In this document: piece after piece, positions 11,701 through 22,293 of the stretch
Layout: the number at the start of each line of letters is the position of its first letter
Numbering within the stretch: the stretch's first letter is position 1
Assembly (NCBI GenBank): GCA_000708835.1
Contig: DF236956.1
Span: 419,354-483,353 of the forward strand
Reading direction: 5' to 3'
DNA from: Klebsormidium nitens
Lineage: Eukaryota; Streptophyta; Klebsormidiophyceae; Klebsormidiales; Klebsormidiaceae
Length of the DNA: 64,000 nt
Notes under the pieces: model-generated
What the model was told of the DNA's origin: nothing
Databases searched by the model: none
What the model saw: only the letters and a program-made list of their open reading frames with translations
Position numbers and translations under genes: made by a program

Positions 11701-14700
11701 GATGCCTCTCAACCCCTTTCCGAACCCCATGCCGAGGCCCCTCAACCTTTCCCAGCCCCTTCGGAAGGCCAAATACCCTCGTTGTCTTCCGAGCCGCCAA
11801 ACCCCCCAGAAACGTCCACTACTGTTGCTTCCAAAGAATTGGCGCCACCGGAGGAAATCACACCGTCCGAAGCGGAGGAAGCGACCCCATCCAGCGTAGT
11901 TGGGCCGTCCAACATCGCCCTGGAAATGGTGGACGCGAGCAGCCAGATCGAGCCCGGGGAACTCCACTTCCCGCTTCTAGTTTTGGCTGCGGTACCCCCC
12001 CACCTTCTCCAGTACAGCATGGGGGGGGATCCCAACCCCCCTCCCGAGATTGCGGCCCCCGAAAACGCCCATCCTCCGGAAACAATGGAGCCGCCAGCGA
12101 GCGTTGCACCAGTCGCAGAAATGGTGGTCGAAGAGGCGCCGAGCGCTGGGGGCGGCATGGAAGTTGCGCTGGTTCCGGTGCCCTACCTTGTGAGCAATTC
12201 TCCAACTCTGGATCGATTCTCAGCCCGTCAAAGTTTTCCTGCTTTGTTCTCGTTATCTGCACCAACGACCTCCGCTAATATCTGCGCCAAAATACTGCTA
12301 CCGTCCACCCAGACATTGTCGGCCCGGCCAAGCCAATGTGCATGCTTTCTTTTGTTACAAAAGCATATTGACAGCTCTTGATTTCAAGGTTCTAAACCCG
12401 ATTGAACCAAGCAACGAAATTGCGGCATTCTAACCCACGAGTGCCTGGATACGGAAACCAAAGTGTCAAAACGGCAAATCAATTGTGCGTCCCGCAGCCC
12501 CCGCCGCCTGTCGTCTACGGACCCGGGGGCCGGGAGATGGTTCCAGTCGACACATCCCGGCGACGGAAACAGAAGAGGCGGCTGTCGGAAACAGAGGAAG
12601 AGCGGGAGGTGCGCCTGCGGCGGGCCCGGAAGCTGTTCACAGTGGGCGAGGTGGAGGCGCTCGTGACGGCCGTTGAGAGACTGGGGCCCGGAAGGTGAAT
12701 ACACGCGCTTGGAAAAGTTGCAAGAGAAGCGGAGTCGTGTTCTGCATGGCCGAGCCAGAAAGATGGCGATGGTAGTATGGCGTTTGCTTGCTTTGCTGTG
12801 ATGCTTTAGAAGAGGTGCTTCTATTCGTGGAGACAGTGTGGGGAGGCGGCGCAGATCGGCCGTCATTCGACGTTTGCATCGCTCATCGAAGAATTTGTCA
12901 AACCGCCCCAGATAGTAAATCTTTGCGAACATGTTGCGGGCACTGATATTTTGAGACGGAGGCCTCTGTTTATCGCAATCACCATATAGAAGAAGCTGAG
13001 AACAACTTGCAATTGCGCAGGTGGCGTGAGGTGAAAGAGCGGGTCTTCAGCCACGCAGATCACCGAACTTACGGGGACTTGAAGGTGAGGATATATGCTC
13101 TTTGTCGTAGACAGGGTTCTTGTTCAGGAACCTTTCTGTAAAAAGGCGCAGAGCAAGAGGATTGCCAAGAACTCAGTCTTGACACGTAGACAACATGTCG
13201 CACTTGGTCTCGTGTATCAGTCAGGATATAAGAATGACATGAAATTCTGGAAGATACGAGCAGATCGATGACATGACCGACTGAAAGGCATTCTGGAATC
13301 AGGGATTGAGGAGCAGTTGTCGTATTGTACATTGTGGAAACAACGGAATGTGCTTGCTTTTGCAGGACAAGTGGAAGACGCTGGTGAAGACGGCCCAGAT
13401 TACAGTCCCAACAGCATCCCATGTTTACAAACCCAACTATTGAATGCTGAAATATGTACTTTGATTTCAGGACAGGAAGAAGACGGCCCAGATCGGCCCC
13501 CAGCAAAAACATGGAAACATTCTAAAAACTCCATGGTTAGTCACAATATTAGTCGTCTTCTGTAATAATCTTTTCCCCGTGGTTCCAGGACAAGTGGAAG
13601 ACGCTGGTGAAGACGGCCCAGATCGCGCCCCAGCAGCGGCGGGGCGTGGAGATCCCGGAGGAGCTGCTGGAGCGCGTCACGCGCGCGCACGCGTTCTGGA
13701 CCGCGCAGGCCGCCAAGGACGAGCGCCTCACGGACGCCGATGCGCCGCCACGTGTCCACTATGTGCGGATGCCGCAGCCAATTAGGAGACCCGTGAGCAG
13801 CGTACTTCTGCCTGTGATACAACATGCGTTGGACTTTATAATCTTGTTTCTGGCTCGGTTCTGGCCGTTTGTCTATCTCCTTCCTCTAGCGTTTCTTCTA
13901 ACTTTTTAGGGCCTCTGTCTGTCCGTTCTCACCGCTTCCTCACAGTCCAGGGCACTTAGCAAAGGGTTGACTTAACGAAGGGTTGCGTGTTGAGGGTATG
14001 CTCCTGCTTCTCCATTTTTTGAGTTGTCCGTCTCTTTTCTTTTCAGGCGTTCCTCTGATTATTTTTCTACCTTTCTATCACGTGCACTACATGTGGGGGG
14101 CAGAAAATTTCTTTCGGTATCTCGTCCTTTTCTCGTCGTGTGTCTCGAGGCAGTCGGGAAGCGCCAGCAATGATGATTTGTTGCCCTTAGTATCACCCAA
14201 TCTGAATCTCTGTCTTTGTTCGTATTCCCCCCTCCATCTGCGCAGACAAGGCCATAAGACCCTTTAATCGGCGCCTCGTGTTTCCCGTCTTGATTTGTAA
14301 GGGTCTGCGTCGACTGGGATGGGTGAGCGGTCAACTCCGGTGCTCCGGACCAATGAGAACACTTCAACTGATCACGTGATATTAGAAGTACAGACTGGTA
14401 CAGGATGTCGTTAGAGAGGCAGTGTACAAAGCTGTACGCGGACCGGAGATGCGAAGCTGGTGAGCCTACCAGGTTTGGGTCAACGCGGAACTTCACATTG
14501 AACATCTCCGTCATTTTGTGCTCCGTGTCCCTGTCTTTCTCCCAACCTTTGGTCCGTTGGTCATCGCTGCCTACGTGCTGATTCCACAGCCTTCTTTCTC
14601 CAGGTCTACTTCACAAACGGCGCACACCCCCCCCAGCCCGACATGCACGCCCATCACCACCCCGCTATGCCGCAGGGGGGTCCGGTGGCTGGGCCAACAC

Positions 14701-16355
14701 CCCCCCACGATGGCCAGCACATGCATGGCCACGCGGAGGGGATGGGACAGGATGGCGTACCAGCCGGGCAGACGACTGGTCACATGAAGCAAGACGGTTA
14801 CCATGCTCAGGTAAGGCCCTTATGGACAATCTCAACGTGGTGAGAAGGATTGTGAGCGGGAGTTCCGTTGAGAGTCTTGACGAGGGTCCGTTATGGATCC
14901 TTGGCTTACGATCCATGAAGGTGCTACCTATGTTGTTTGAAGGGCCGTATTTCCAAGGTCAGAGGAGGTTTGACAGTTCTCAGCAAAGTTTTGACTGGCG
15001 GTCTTTTTGGCAATGGCGAGCCAGGCTGTCTCTCGGACCCAAGGTTCATAAAACAAAAGTCTACTGACGTTATCAATTGTCCGTGTTGTGCTGCTAGCGC
15101 ACGTTTACCACCAAGCGCTGCACTTTGTGTGGGGGCATAAAGGCCCAAAGAAAGCCCAACGTCAATCAGCGCTTTTTCATCATATCAACATAAGTGGATT
15201 CTTGAAAGAAGCACTGGTTGTCTGCAAGGCTCCCTAACGTCCCCTCAAGCCCGTCATTAACAAGCTGATGAGGCTGCTACTCCCCTATGCAGCAACCACA
15301 GGGATACCACTTGCAACAGGAGGAGATGGGCCATCGATTGGGCGACCCAGGAGCAACTCAAGCGCAGGGCCAGCAAGGTGCGTGTGTCGTACTTCTTTCT
15401 CAAGCCGTTCGCCGGTCGATAAGCCGTGGAAAGAAGGAAGTTGAAGAGCAGCGACCCTACAAGCAGTCGACCAGCTTGTAACTTTTGCTCTCCAGCGCTT
15501 CGGACTTTTAGCACTTCTTTGACTCGCAGTGGAATTCATGGTGGTCCGTCGCTCCCTGCAGGGCCGCCCATGTCCCAGGACGGTCGGCCGCCCGACGCCC
15601 CCCCTGGCCACGAGCAGTACGCCGGTCATCCCCCCCAATACGTGGACGCCTCCGCCGCGCAGCACTGGCAGCAGCAGATGCACGCGCACTACTACCAGCA
15701 GCAAGCATACCCGCCGCAATATACATACGAGGGCGCCCCGCCTCCAAATGCGCCGTACCAGCAGGGCCAGGAGTATGCGCATATGCAGCCGGGCGCTCCG
15801 CAGCATATGGAGCCGGCGGGTTATCATCAGGGGGGAGCGGAGTATGGGGCTGGGGGCGCAGCGTATCATCAGAGCGGAGAGCAGGTGGTGTATCAGCACG
15901 AGGGCGAGGGTGGGTACCATCAAGGGGGCGCCGAAGCTTATCAGCAGGGGGGGGAGGAAGCGTACCAGCATGAAGGAGCGGGGGCGTATCAACAGGCGAG
16001 CGGAGGGGGGTATCAGCAACCAGGTGAGGGGGTCTATCAGCAGGGAGGGGAAGGGGGGTACCAACAAGAGGGGGGGGCGGTTTATCAGCAGGACGGTTAT
16101 CGGCAAGACGGAGAGGGGGGGTACCAAAACGCGCAGCCCCAGCAGCATCAGGCGCCGCAAGGTTACGTGTTGCAACAGGACGCCGCGCTTAATGAGTATC
16201 TGGTGGGTGACCAAGCTGCGGGCCGGCATTACGCAGAGGGGTATGCTCATCAAGGGGGGCAACCTGGGGGGCCGGACGCCGGGGATACCGGGCAAGCGGG
16301 TGGCTTCCAAAGCGGTGCAACCGAAGGGGCGATACAAGGAGCACCGGTTCAATGA
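8715..16355 (+). CDS. Telomere repeat-binding (TRP/TRFL-like) Myb protein with Q/G/Y-rich tail
   Basis: Twelve phase-consistent exons give 1004 aa: 8715-8778, 9137-9346, 9788-9870, 10301-10494, 10840-10919, 11357-12189, 12498-12694, 13021-13084, 13589-13792, 14604-14810, 15293-15377, 15562-16355. Residues about 93-200 form a ubiquitin-like domain. Residues 211-488 are P/A/E-rich. A basic RRRKQKRR (about 509-516) is a likely nuclear signal. Residues about 532-605 are a telobox Myb: KLFTVGEVEALV, GRWREVKERVF, HRTYGDLKDKWKTLV, then TAQIAPQQRRG. Known: plant TRP/TBP-type proteins pair an internal ubiquitin-like domain with such a Myb and bind double-stranded TTTAGGG telomere repeats. Here the Myb is not near the C-terminus: about 400 residues of H/Q/G/Y-rich sequence with irregular YQQ-G-E-G repeats follow. 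The last three exons join in phase, but transcript support is needed to prove they belong. The family call is firm; in vivo telomere binding is inferred. Confidence 0.87.
13362..13512 (+). repeat. Acceptor-edge echoes of telobox exon 13589-13792 (two copies)
   Basis: The exon start (CAGGACAAGTGGAAGACGCT and following bases) recurs at 13362-13415 almost unchanged and at 13468-13512 with an internal deletion. Both keep CAG acceptors. The duplicated segment encodes the DNA-recognition helix region of the Myb. Confidence 0.87.
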
Positions 16356-17446
16356 GCTAGCAGCACAAGCCAGAGCATTGCCAGGAATGAAATGTCAACT
16401 CTGTACCGGATCTGTGAACAATAGCGAGCTGTTGTTGTGCTGCACTTTGTGTACAACGGGTGCATGATGCTATGGCATGTGCAAGTGTCGAGTGTCTTGC
16501 TGAAATTCACTGAGCAAGCATGTGGCTGTTGGCATAGAGTACAGTGTAGAGTCTGCCCATTGCAGTACGGACGTGGATTGGCGTTGCACACTGACATGCG
16601 ACGAAAGTACCCCACGATCAGCTTGCATCATGTTTACATTGACGGCAGCTGTGCACCAACATACACATCCTTAACCATCGTGTTCAACGGTTGCCGGGGC
16701 TGCCCGGCCCTGAATCCGCGTACGTCCAGATCGCTTGATGTACAGATCTCTTGTCAGCTCATGCAACTACACCACAGGCTGCGCAGGGGCCCGGCATCAT
16801 GATGTGCAGCGACACGCATCATCCGGCGCAACAGCGGCCCGGCGTGCCGTTGCATGCAATGGCGCTGGCCTCAGCTCCGGCACGCAGCTTGTGAACCATG
16901 CCATGTTCAAGTTAATACTCGACGCCGGTCTTCAATCAGGTCAGGTAGCCTTCTGGCATGTTGGCGGCCCTGTGCATATGCACGCGGGCCGCCCCACTGA
17001 GCGTGGCGGTCGTGACATATGGCCTGCATGCATGCATGAGCCATGGCTTGCCGCGCAAAGCCTGTTAAGTTGTCTAGCTAGCTGGCCATGGATGAAGAGC
17101 TTGTATTCCACTTGCCCAAGCTGCCGTCCTGTCAAATGCCCGGTCGGTTCACGCATAAGGTCGGAGGCCTTCACTGGCCGTTACACAGTCGTAAGAAAGT
17201 TGCCGAGTGCGGCTCGGCCGGCCACAGCTGGGGCTTATACGAACCTAACCCCGTCGAATCTACACCAGCCAATTGCCTGCATGCGGCCCTCTTCAACTCC
17301 GTCCTACAGTAAGGTTAAGAACGGTGCTCTATGTCTAGCATATCTAAGTTACGGCCGAGCTGGGAGCGGTCCCCCATACTCATGGACACTTCAGCAGCTC
17401 TACAAGCTATAAGGTTCAGTCTACATACACTCCCGTAAATTTACGC
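16356..17446. other. Intergenic, convergent 3' ends
   Basis: This lies between the telobox-Myb stop and the methyltransferase stop. A 225-codon plus frame (16735-17412) has no recognisable domain and a composition unlike the genes here, so I do not call it. Short self-complementary GCATGCATGC and TAGCTAGC runs occur near 17030-17085. Nothing else is seen. Confidence 0.6.
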
Positions 17447-19075
17447 TCATGTCCTTTCCCACCGAAAAACCTGTGTGTTCGTCTCGAGCCATGGCACACC
17501 GGCCACCTCCCGCAACCTTTGACCCGTGCCCTCGTCTGGAGACATTCCTCGGGACACGAACATTTGCTTGACGTCTTCGAAGCTCTTCTCGTTGACGTGA
17601 GCATAACCGAGCTGACCTGGCCTGCGCGAATAAAGAGCCGTATAGTGGGATATCCCGAGCCTCATTGAACATTGATATTGCCGTTGCTGGCTTTTGACGG
17701 CGGACCGAGCAACTTCGAAGCAATCTGACAGCCAATATTACTGCCGTCCAGGAAGGAACGGTCTCAAGTCTCAGCCTCACAAAAGAAGAACAAGTACAAA
17801 CTTTCCACTTAATCTGCGGCCCAACTTTTTGATTCCCCTGACCAGTAGATCTACCGACAACGGACAGCTCCTGATCTCAGAATCCAGTCCCTAGCTGGAG
17901 GTCTCTAGCCCGCCACCCGAAAGTCACTCAGCAATCGCATCTTTTATAGATGAGTCACACACGCTCAGGTTCCTTATTTCCTTTCGAAACGCCTAACAGT
18001 TATCGAAACGCCTCACCTGGCCCACGTGACCACAACCCCCGCCTTCGCTAACCCGCACAGGTTATCCACAAAGACGTCCTCAAATTGCTTTGGCAGATGC
18101 TCCCCAACTTCGATGCTCATTACCCAGTCCGCTTTTGGCAGCCGAAGCTCTTCCGTGAAGTCAGCAAACTTCACCCAACCCCCAGTCACTTCTTCGATGT
18201 TTTCTGCCCCATCGACGCCCGTCCACGCGACAGTTGGCGCGTGTTCCTTGAACCACCTGGCGGACAAAAGTGGCAGAAACGGCTTGACTTGGGAGGGAAA
18301 GTAGTTCTCAGGCTACGTTACGTGTGTGCCCGGCGATTGGATTGCAAATTTCCGGTTTTTAACACTTGTCAACCATCCAGGGTGGCGTATGCTCCGTCTG
18401 GGGCGCACCGGCAAATCATCTCTTAATCGCAGGACCCTCGACAATAACACGGTTCCAGTAGCCTGATCTAACAAAAGAAAATAGGATCTCAGGACTTCCA
18501 CGGAATGCATAGGCTTCCCCTGGAAAGCAGGACATGAAAACATTACTCAACCCGTCAATATCTGGTCTACTTTCGGATTGCAGCGGCGAAACCACCGACA
18601 ATGCGCAGCTGGAAACAGGGTACCCGCACCTGCCGTAATTCCCAAGGCCCGTGCCTACGTCCAGCACCGACTGCCCGGCAAACAGCTCCCCAAGCACTTT
18701 CGCGTAGCCCTCATCCACCTTGTTCAGCCCAGGACTTTCCCCGGGGCTTTCTACCGAGAGGCAAAACCCACCGGTCGGACCCACACCCTGCACCTTGCAT
18801 GAGAGCGCACCGAGCAGCGCGCGCAGAGCGCGCATCTGAGCTTGATGTGACTGCTGCTCCTTTCGAAGCTCAGCGATCTCAGCATGGAGGGAAGGGGAAG
18901 AATTTGGTGGTGAAGAAAAGAAAAGAAGGAGGGCAGAGTTGTTAGCAGAGCTAAACTGGAGCAGGTAGAGAGCAAAAAGGAGAACGGCTCCCAATGCGAT
19001 GAAGCAGAGGTATGTGCCCCTTGGACAGCCAGCAGGGAAGGTCCTGGGTACTTCCATCATTTTCACGGCGTTCAA
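17447..19075 (-). CDS. METTL24-like membrane-anchored SAM methyltransferase
   Basis: Three exons on the minus strand, 19075-18630, 18256-18017 and 17621-17447, join in phase to 286 aa. Residues about 21-41 are a hydrophobic signal anchor after a short N-terminus, predicting a type II membrane protein. A Ser/Gln-rich stem and short coiled coil follow. The Rossmann methyltransferase has motif I at the exon 1/2 junction (SVLDVGTGLGNYG), an acidic loop VDGAENIEEV, DWVMSIEVGEHLPKQFEDVF, and an exon 3 GQLGYAHVNEKS segment ending in a short aromatic VFRWERT tail. Known: this motif order matches animal METTL24, whose substrate is not known to me. The start is the first ATG of the anchor exon. Catalytic Asp and Gly residues are intact, so it is probably functional. 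Localisation (secretory pathway) is inferred from the anchor. Confidence 0.82.
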
Positions 19076-19751
19076 CTTACCCTCTGATCATTGTGTGCCT
19101 GTTCTTTGTAAGTGCAGGTCCGTAAGTCTGTCCTTAATGCTTCGCTTGACTAGCAACTCTGTGTTCAAACCTGCAAATTCAGAGCCAAAGGCCAACTGAG
19201 GAGAACTGGAGCATCCACTTTGGATCTGAGAATCCTTTGTTGCCGCCCTCATGGCTCGATCAATTTGCGCATAGTGGCAGACCAGAGAGCATCGCCCGAG
19301 CAGATGAGGAAAGTGATCGACAGGTTGCGCTGATCTGCTACTAGCAGCGCAGACAAGGGTTTCATCACTTAGTGACACTTGACATATTTCTGATCTACCT
19401 AAGTACCGGTAGAGCTGATTTCACACAGTTTTCTGTTCTTAGCGCTGATGTCGCTCAGAGCAACAGACTCGGCATTCATATGGTGCTTCTCCTGCTTCGG
19501 AATGTGAAACCATCTGGAGTCTGAGCTACACCGTGTTCGTTGATTTGACATACAGCAGTCAATTCTTTTCCTATTCATGATCTGATATCGGCCGTTCGAT
19601 CGCGGACTGATCAATCGGACGGTCGTAGCAACATCAATTGCCCAAAGCACAGGCTTCGTCGCACTGCAGTCACTGAGGCGCCCGGCCCGCCAGGCGCCCC
19701 GCCTAGCTCAAGTTTTCATCAAGAGTTGCAAACATCTGGTTTCTAGGTTGG
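19076..19751. other. Intergenic, promoter side of the methyltransferase
   Basis: This holds the upstream region of the methyltransferase gene and ends at the retrotransposon border. No coding exon, RNA gene or repeat is recognised. Confidence 0.55.
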
Positions 19752-19864
19752 TTCTCAGCTATTAACGAGAACGCGTTAATAGATGAGCGCAGTGCAGAGC
19801 ACTGCGGATGTGTGAAGTAAAACAGTTGGGGTAGGCAAAGTCGGCTCGTGCAGGCTCTTCACAG
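19752..19864 (-). repeat. DIRS split direct repeat, beta2 (113 bp)
   Basis: Outer copy of the 113-bp repeat, matching 20594-20706. It contains the inverted pair TTAACG/CGTTAA and the palindromic GCAGTGCAGAGCACTGC. Confidence 0.93.
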
Positions 19865-20418
19865 TCGTTCCCCGAAAAGGGTAGCGCTGCTCTGCCTTAG
19901 CCGGTTTTATTATGAAAGGGACCGGCCACGAGTGGCAATTGTTTGTGCAAATGTTCGGCTAACTGCCTAATGCACAATGCGATACCCAATGAACTACGGT
20001 ACGCTAAGAATGCAACGGGAACTGCTAAAGAAACCTACGTCGGTACGACGACTAATGTCGAATCGACAACAGCTAAACTAAACTAAACGAAACTGGGGCA
20101 ACGCCCGGGCCGCCGACGACGAAGCACCGCTCGGTCGCCGTCTTCAGGACGCCGCCGAGTCGCCATCTTCGACACGCCGCCAGTCCGCCGGAACGCCGGA
20201 TCGCCGGAACAGGGGCCCGCCGGATGAAACGCCGGGCGGGGGGGAGCGACGAGGGCGCCGTGACGCCAGGTACGGAGGACGCCGGAAACTGCTGGTACGC
20301 GGGAACGCCAGGATGCAGAGCTGAAGACGAACAGGCAACGATGCTGCGGCAAAGAAAACGAAGGCACGTGCAGCAACGGGAACAAGACAGGGCGGGAAGC
20401 AGCGAAGCTGCGGGTGGG
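19865..20418 (-). other. DIRS spacer between alpha2 and beta2
   Basis: GC-rich 554-bp segment found once in the element. Short open frames exist on both strands but none resembles a known protein. It occupies the position expected between the internal junction and the outer repeat. Confidence 0.6.
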
Positions 20419-20595
20419 TCTTGGTGGGGAAGCAAGGAGGCGCCGTCCTCCTTGCGCTGTGTGAACGTGCTGAGCGACAGATTGAAGAAATTTGTCGCGA
20501 AGACGCGGCTTTAAAGCCGCGTATCGGGTTAGAGGTTCTCGTTAAGCGGAGAACCTCCGTTTTCGACTAACTACGAACGTCGAAAACTTTCAATT
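20419..20595 (-). repeat. DIRS split direct repeat, alpha2 (177 bp)
   Basis: Inner copy of the 177-bp repeat, matching 26263-26439. It holds the perfect 16-bp palindrome GCGGCTTTAAAGCCGC at 20505-20520 and a second hairpin AGGTTCTC...GAGAACCT. Confidence 0.93.
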
Positions 20596-20706
20596 CTCAG
20601 CTATTAACGAGAACGCGTTAATAGATGAGCGCAGTGCAGAGCACTGCGGATGTGTGAAGTAAAACAGTTGGGGTAGGCAAAGTCGGCTCGTGCAGGCTCT
20701 TCACAG
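20594..20706 (-). repeat. DIRS split direct repeat, beta1 (113 bp)
   Basis: Inner copy of the 113-bp repeat, adjoining alpha2 with a two-base TT overlap. This alpha2/beta1 junction corresponds to the joined ends of a circular intermediate. Confidence 0.93.
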
Positions 20707-20814
20707 ACAACAGAGGCAGTGGCAGGCGGTCTGGAAGGGCAGTGGCGGTGCACGAGCAGGTGAGGCGACGGGTTAAGGATAACTGAATTTCAGCATACCT
20801 GAGCTAGACAGGGA

Positions 20815-22293
20815 CTAAAAGAAGCAAGCCTCGGACTCGAACGCGCGAAGTTGGGCGATCGGGATATCCTCTTGCAGGCCGAGGTTGCGAGTCGTAGCGA
20901 GGCGGGCCTGAAGTGTTTCCCGCACGTACAGGTCCTTCGCCCGGTCAGAGCGCCAACGGCCGTGGCGCTTGAACAGGCGATCGGGAACATTGTGCGCGGC
21001 CGCGCCCGTCGCGCCGCCGCGCCGGCCGGAATGAGTCCCGTAAAGAGAAGGGTCTAAACCAAGAAGGGAAGCGGCGCCCTTGAACCAACTCAGGACCGTG
21101 TCGTAACAGGGAGTGTTGGATTTGAGGCGTTGGGTGGGAGGGCAGACGATGGTTGAGCGGATGAGGGACCCGGGGCCACGGGCAGGGTATTGACCAACTT
21201 TGAGGAGGCGTTCAAGCAAGGCAACGGGGCAGTAGCGGCCCCCCAGGCGAGCAATGAAAGTAGTATCGCCCCGAAGGTATTGGTCGGTTTTGCTGTCGGG
21301 GATAAAGAGTTCGGCGTGGGTAGGAAGAATTTTGACGTTCTGCCAGGTGAGTGCCATTAGGTCGTCGTAACGGTAGAAGGTTGTGTAGCAGATGACGATT
21401 GCGGAGAACTTCATAAGGCTGTGAAGGGTGGCAGTCGGACCGGCCCAGATTTCAAAAAGACGACGGATTTGGGACGCTAGGAACGGGCGCTTCTGGTTCT
21501 GACTGGCGACTTTGGTGCGACGAGCTGCCTCATGAGCCCTCCGAACGAGGGGATGATTGGTAGGGGAAGGCAGGCCGGCTTGGGTATGGTTAAAGAAGAC
21601 TGCGCCGGAAAAGGTTTTCAGGGGAGCTGGAGTGTTAGCGGTCCTCAGAAGACGCATCATATACAAGGCCACAGTTAACGGGCTCGACGGAAGAGCGGGG
21701 ACTTTCTTCTGAGCGCACCACTCCTTATACTGGCGCCAGGGGCCGGCGTACTGTTTGTAAGTGCCCGGGGCGCGACAGACTAAGGAGGCGTCGTGGAGAT
21801 CGACGGACAGTTGAGCAAGCTCCGGGTCGGTTGAAGAAAGGCCCGCGGCCGGGAGGTCCCAGCTTTCAAAGTTAAACCAATCTGCGAATGAAAAGCAAGA
21901 AATAAAATCAGAACCGGAGCAAAGGGCAGGAAGTACGCGAACCTTCACGTGGAGAAGTCGCAGTCCAGAGCGTACACGTCGGAGATGGGGACGCCCTTCC
22001 CGAGGAACCGGTCGCGAGAAGCGCGCCCGGGGACCAGGACCTCGCGGCCGGCAGGGAAGTAGAGCTGACGGCGCACGAACGGAGCGAAGCCGCGGCCGGA
22101 GGCGACGCTCCCGGAGAGCAGAGGCCACCACGGGGCAGAGCGCCAGCCCAGGACCACCAGCGTCATGCGCGCGCGACACGCGCGCGCGTGCCGAAGCGCG
22201 GGCGCCACCAGGGACGGGGGAGGGAAACAGTAGTTTCGCTCGGGGATCCCCCAGTCTTGCGTGAACGTGTTCGCGGCCGCCGCGCCCGGGCAC
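20815..22293 (-). CDS. DIRS tyrosine recombinase (YR)
   Basis: Open frame of 492 codons. The N-terminal 110 or so codons overlap the end of the RT frame in another phase and are Arg/Pro-rich, so they are probably not translated as protein. The recognisable recombinase starts near FADWFNFESWD (about 21900), just after a good acceptor (TTTCATTCGCAG) that suggests a short intron. Core-binding region: TYKQYAGPWRQYKEWC. Catalytic region: a first Arg within YRYDDLMAL, then THSGRRGGATGAAA (His-x-x-Arg), then the RHGRW box and the nucleophilic Tyr in DLYVRETLQ. Known role: cuts and joins the circular DNA copy into the genome in place of an integrase. All catalytic residues are present. Confidence 0.88.
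   Translation of the reverse strand: MPGRGGREHVHARLGDPRAKLLFPSPVPGGARASARARVSRAHDAGGPGLALCPVVASALRERRLRPRLRSVRAPSALLPCRPRGPGPRARFSRPVPREGRPHLRRVRSGLRLLHVKVRVLPALCSGSDFISCFSFADWFNFESWDLPAAGLSSTDPELAQLSVDLHDASLVCRAPGTYKQYAGPWRQYKEWCAQKKVPALPSSPLTVALYMMRLLRTANTPAPLKTFSGAVFFNHTQAGLPSPTNHPLVRRAHEAARRTKVASQNQKRPFLASQIRRLFEIWAGPTATLHSLMKFSAIVICYTTFYRYDDLMALTWQNVKILPTHAELFIPDSKTDQYLRGDTTFIARLGGRYCPVALLERLLKVGQYPARGPGSLIRSTIVCPPTQRLKSNTPCYDTVLSWFKGAASLLGLDPSLYGTHSGRRGGATGAAAHNVPDRLFKRHGRWRSDRAKDLYVRETLQARLATTRNLGLQEDIPIAQLRAFESEACFF

Noticed and set aside
11278-11967. Long minus-strand open frame opposite the telobox-Myb gene
   Set aside because: It is antisense to the Pro-rich exon; composition and domains fit only the plus frame, which joins in phase to neighbouring exons.
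16735-17412. 225-codon plus frame
   Set aside because: No recognisable domain, many Cys/His/Met from biased composition, and it sits between convergent gene ends; more likely chance.
19752-20706. LTR retrotransposon interpretation of the repeats
   Set aside because: Repeats are split and internal, there is a tyrosine recombinase and no integrase or protease, which fits DIRS rather than LTR elements.
22140-22293. N-terminal part of the recombinase frame as genuine protein
   Set aside because: It is Arg/Pro-rich and overlaps the conserved end of the RT frame in another phase; recombinase similarity begins only near 21900.
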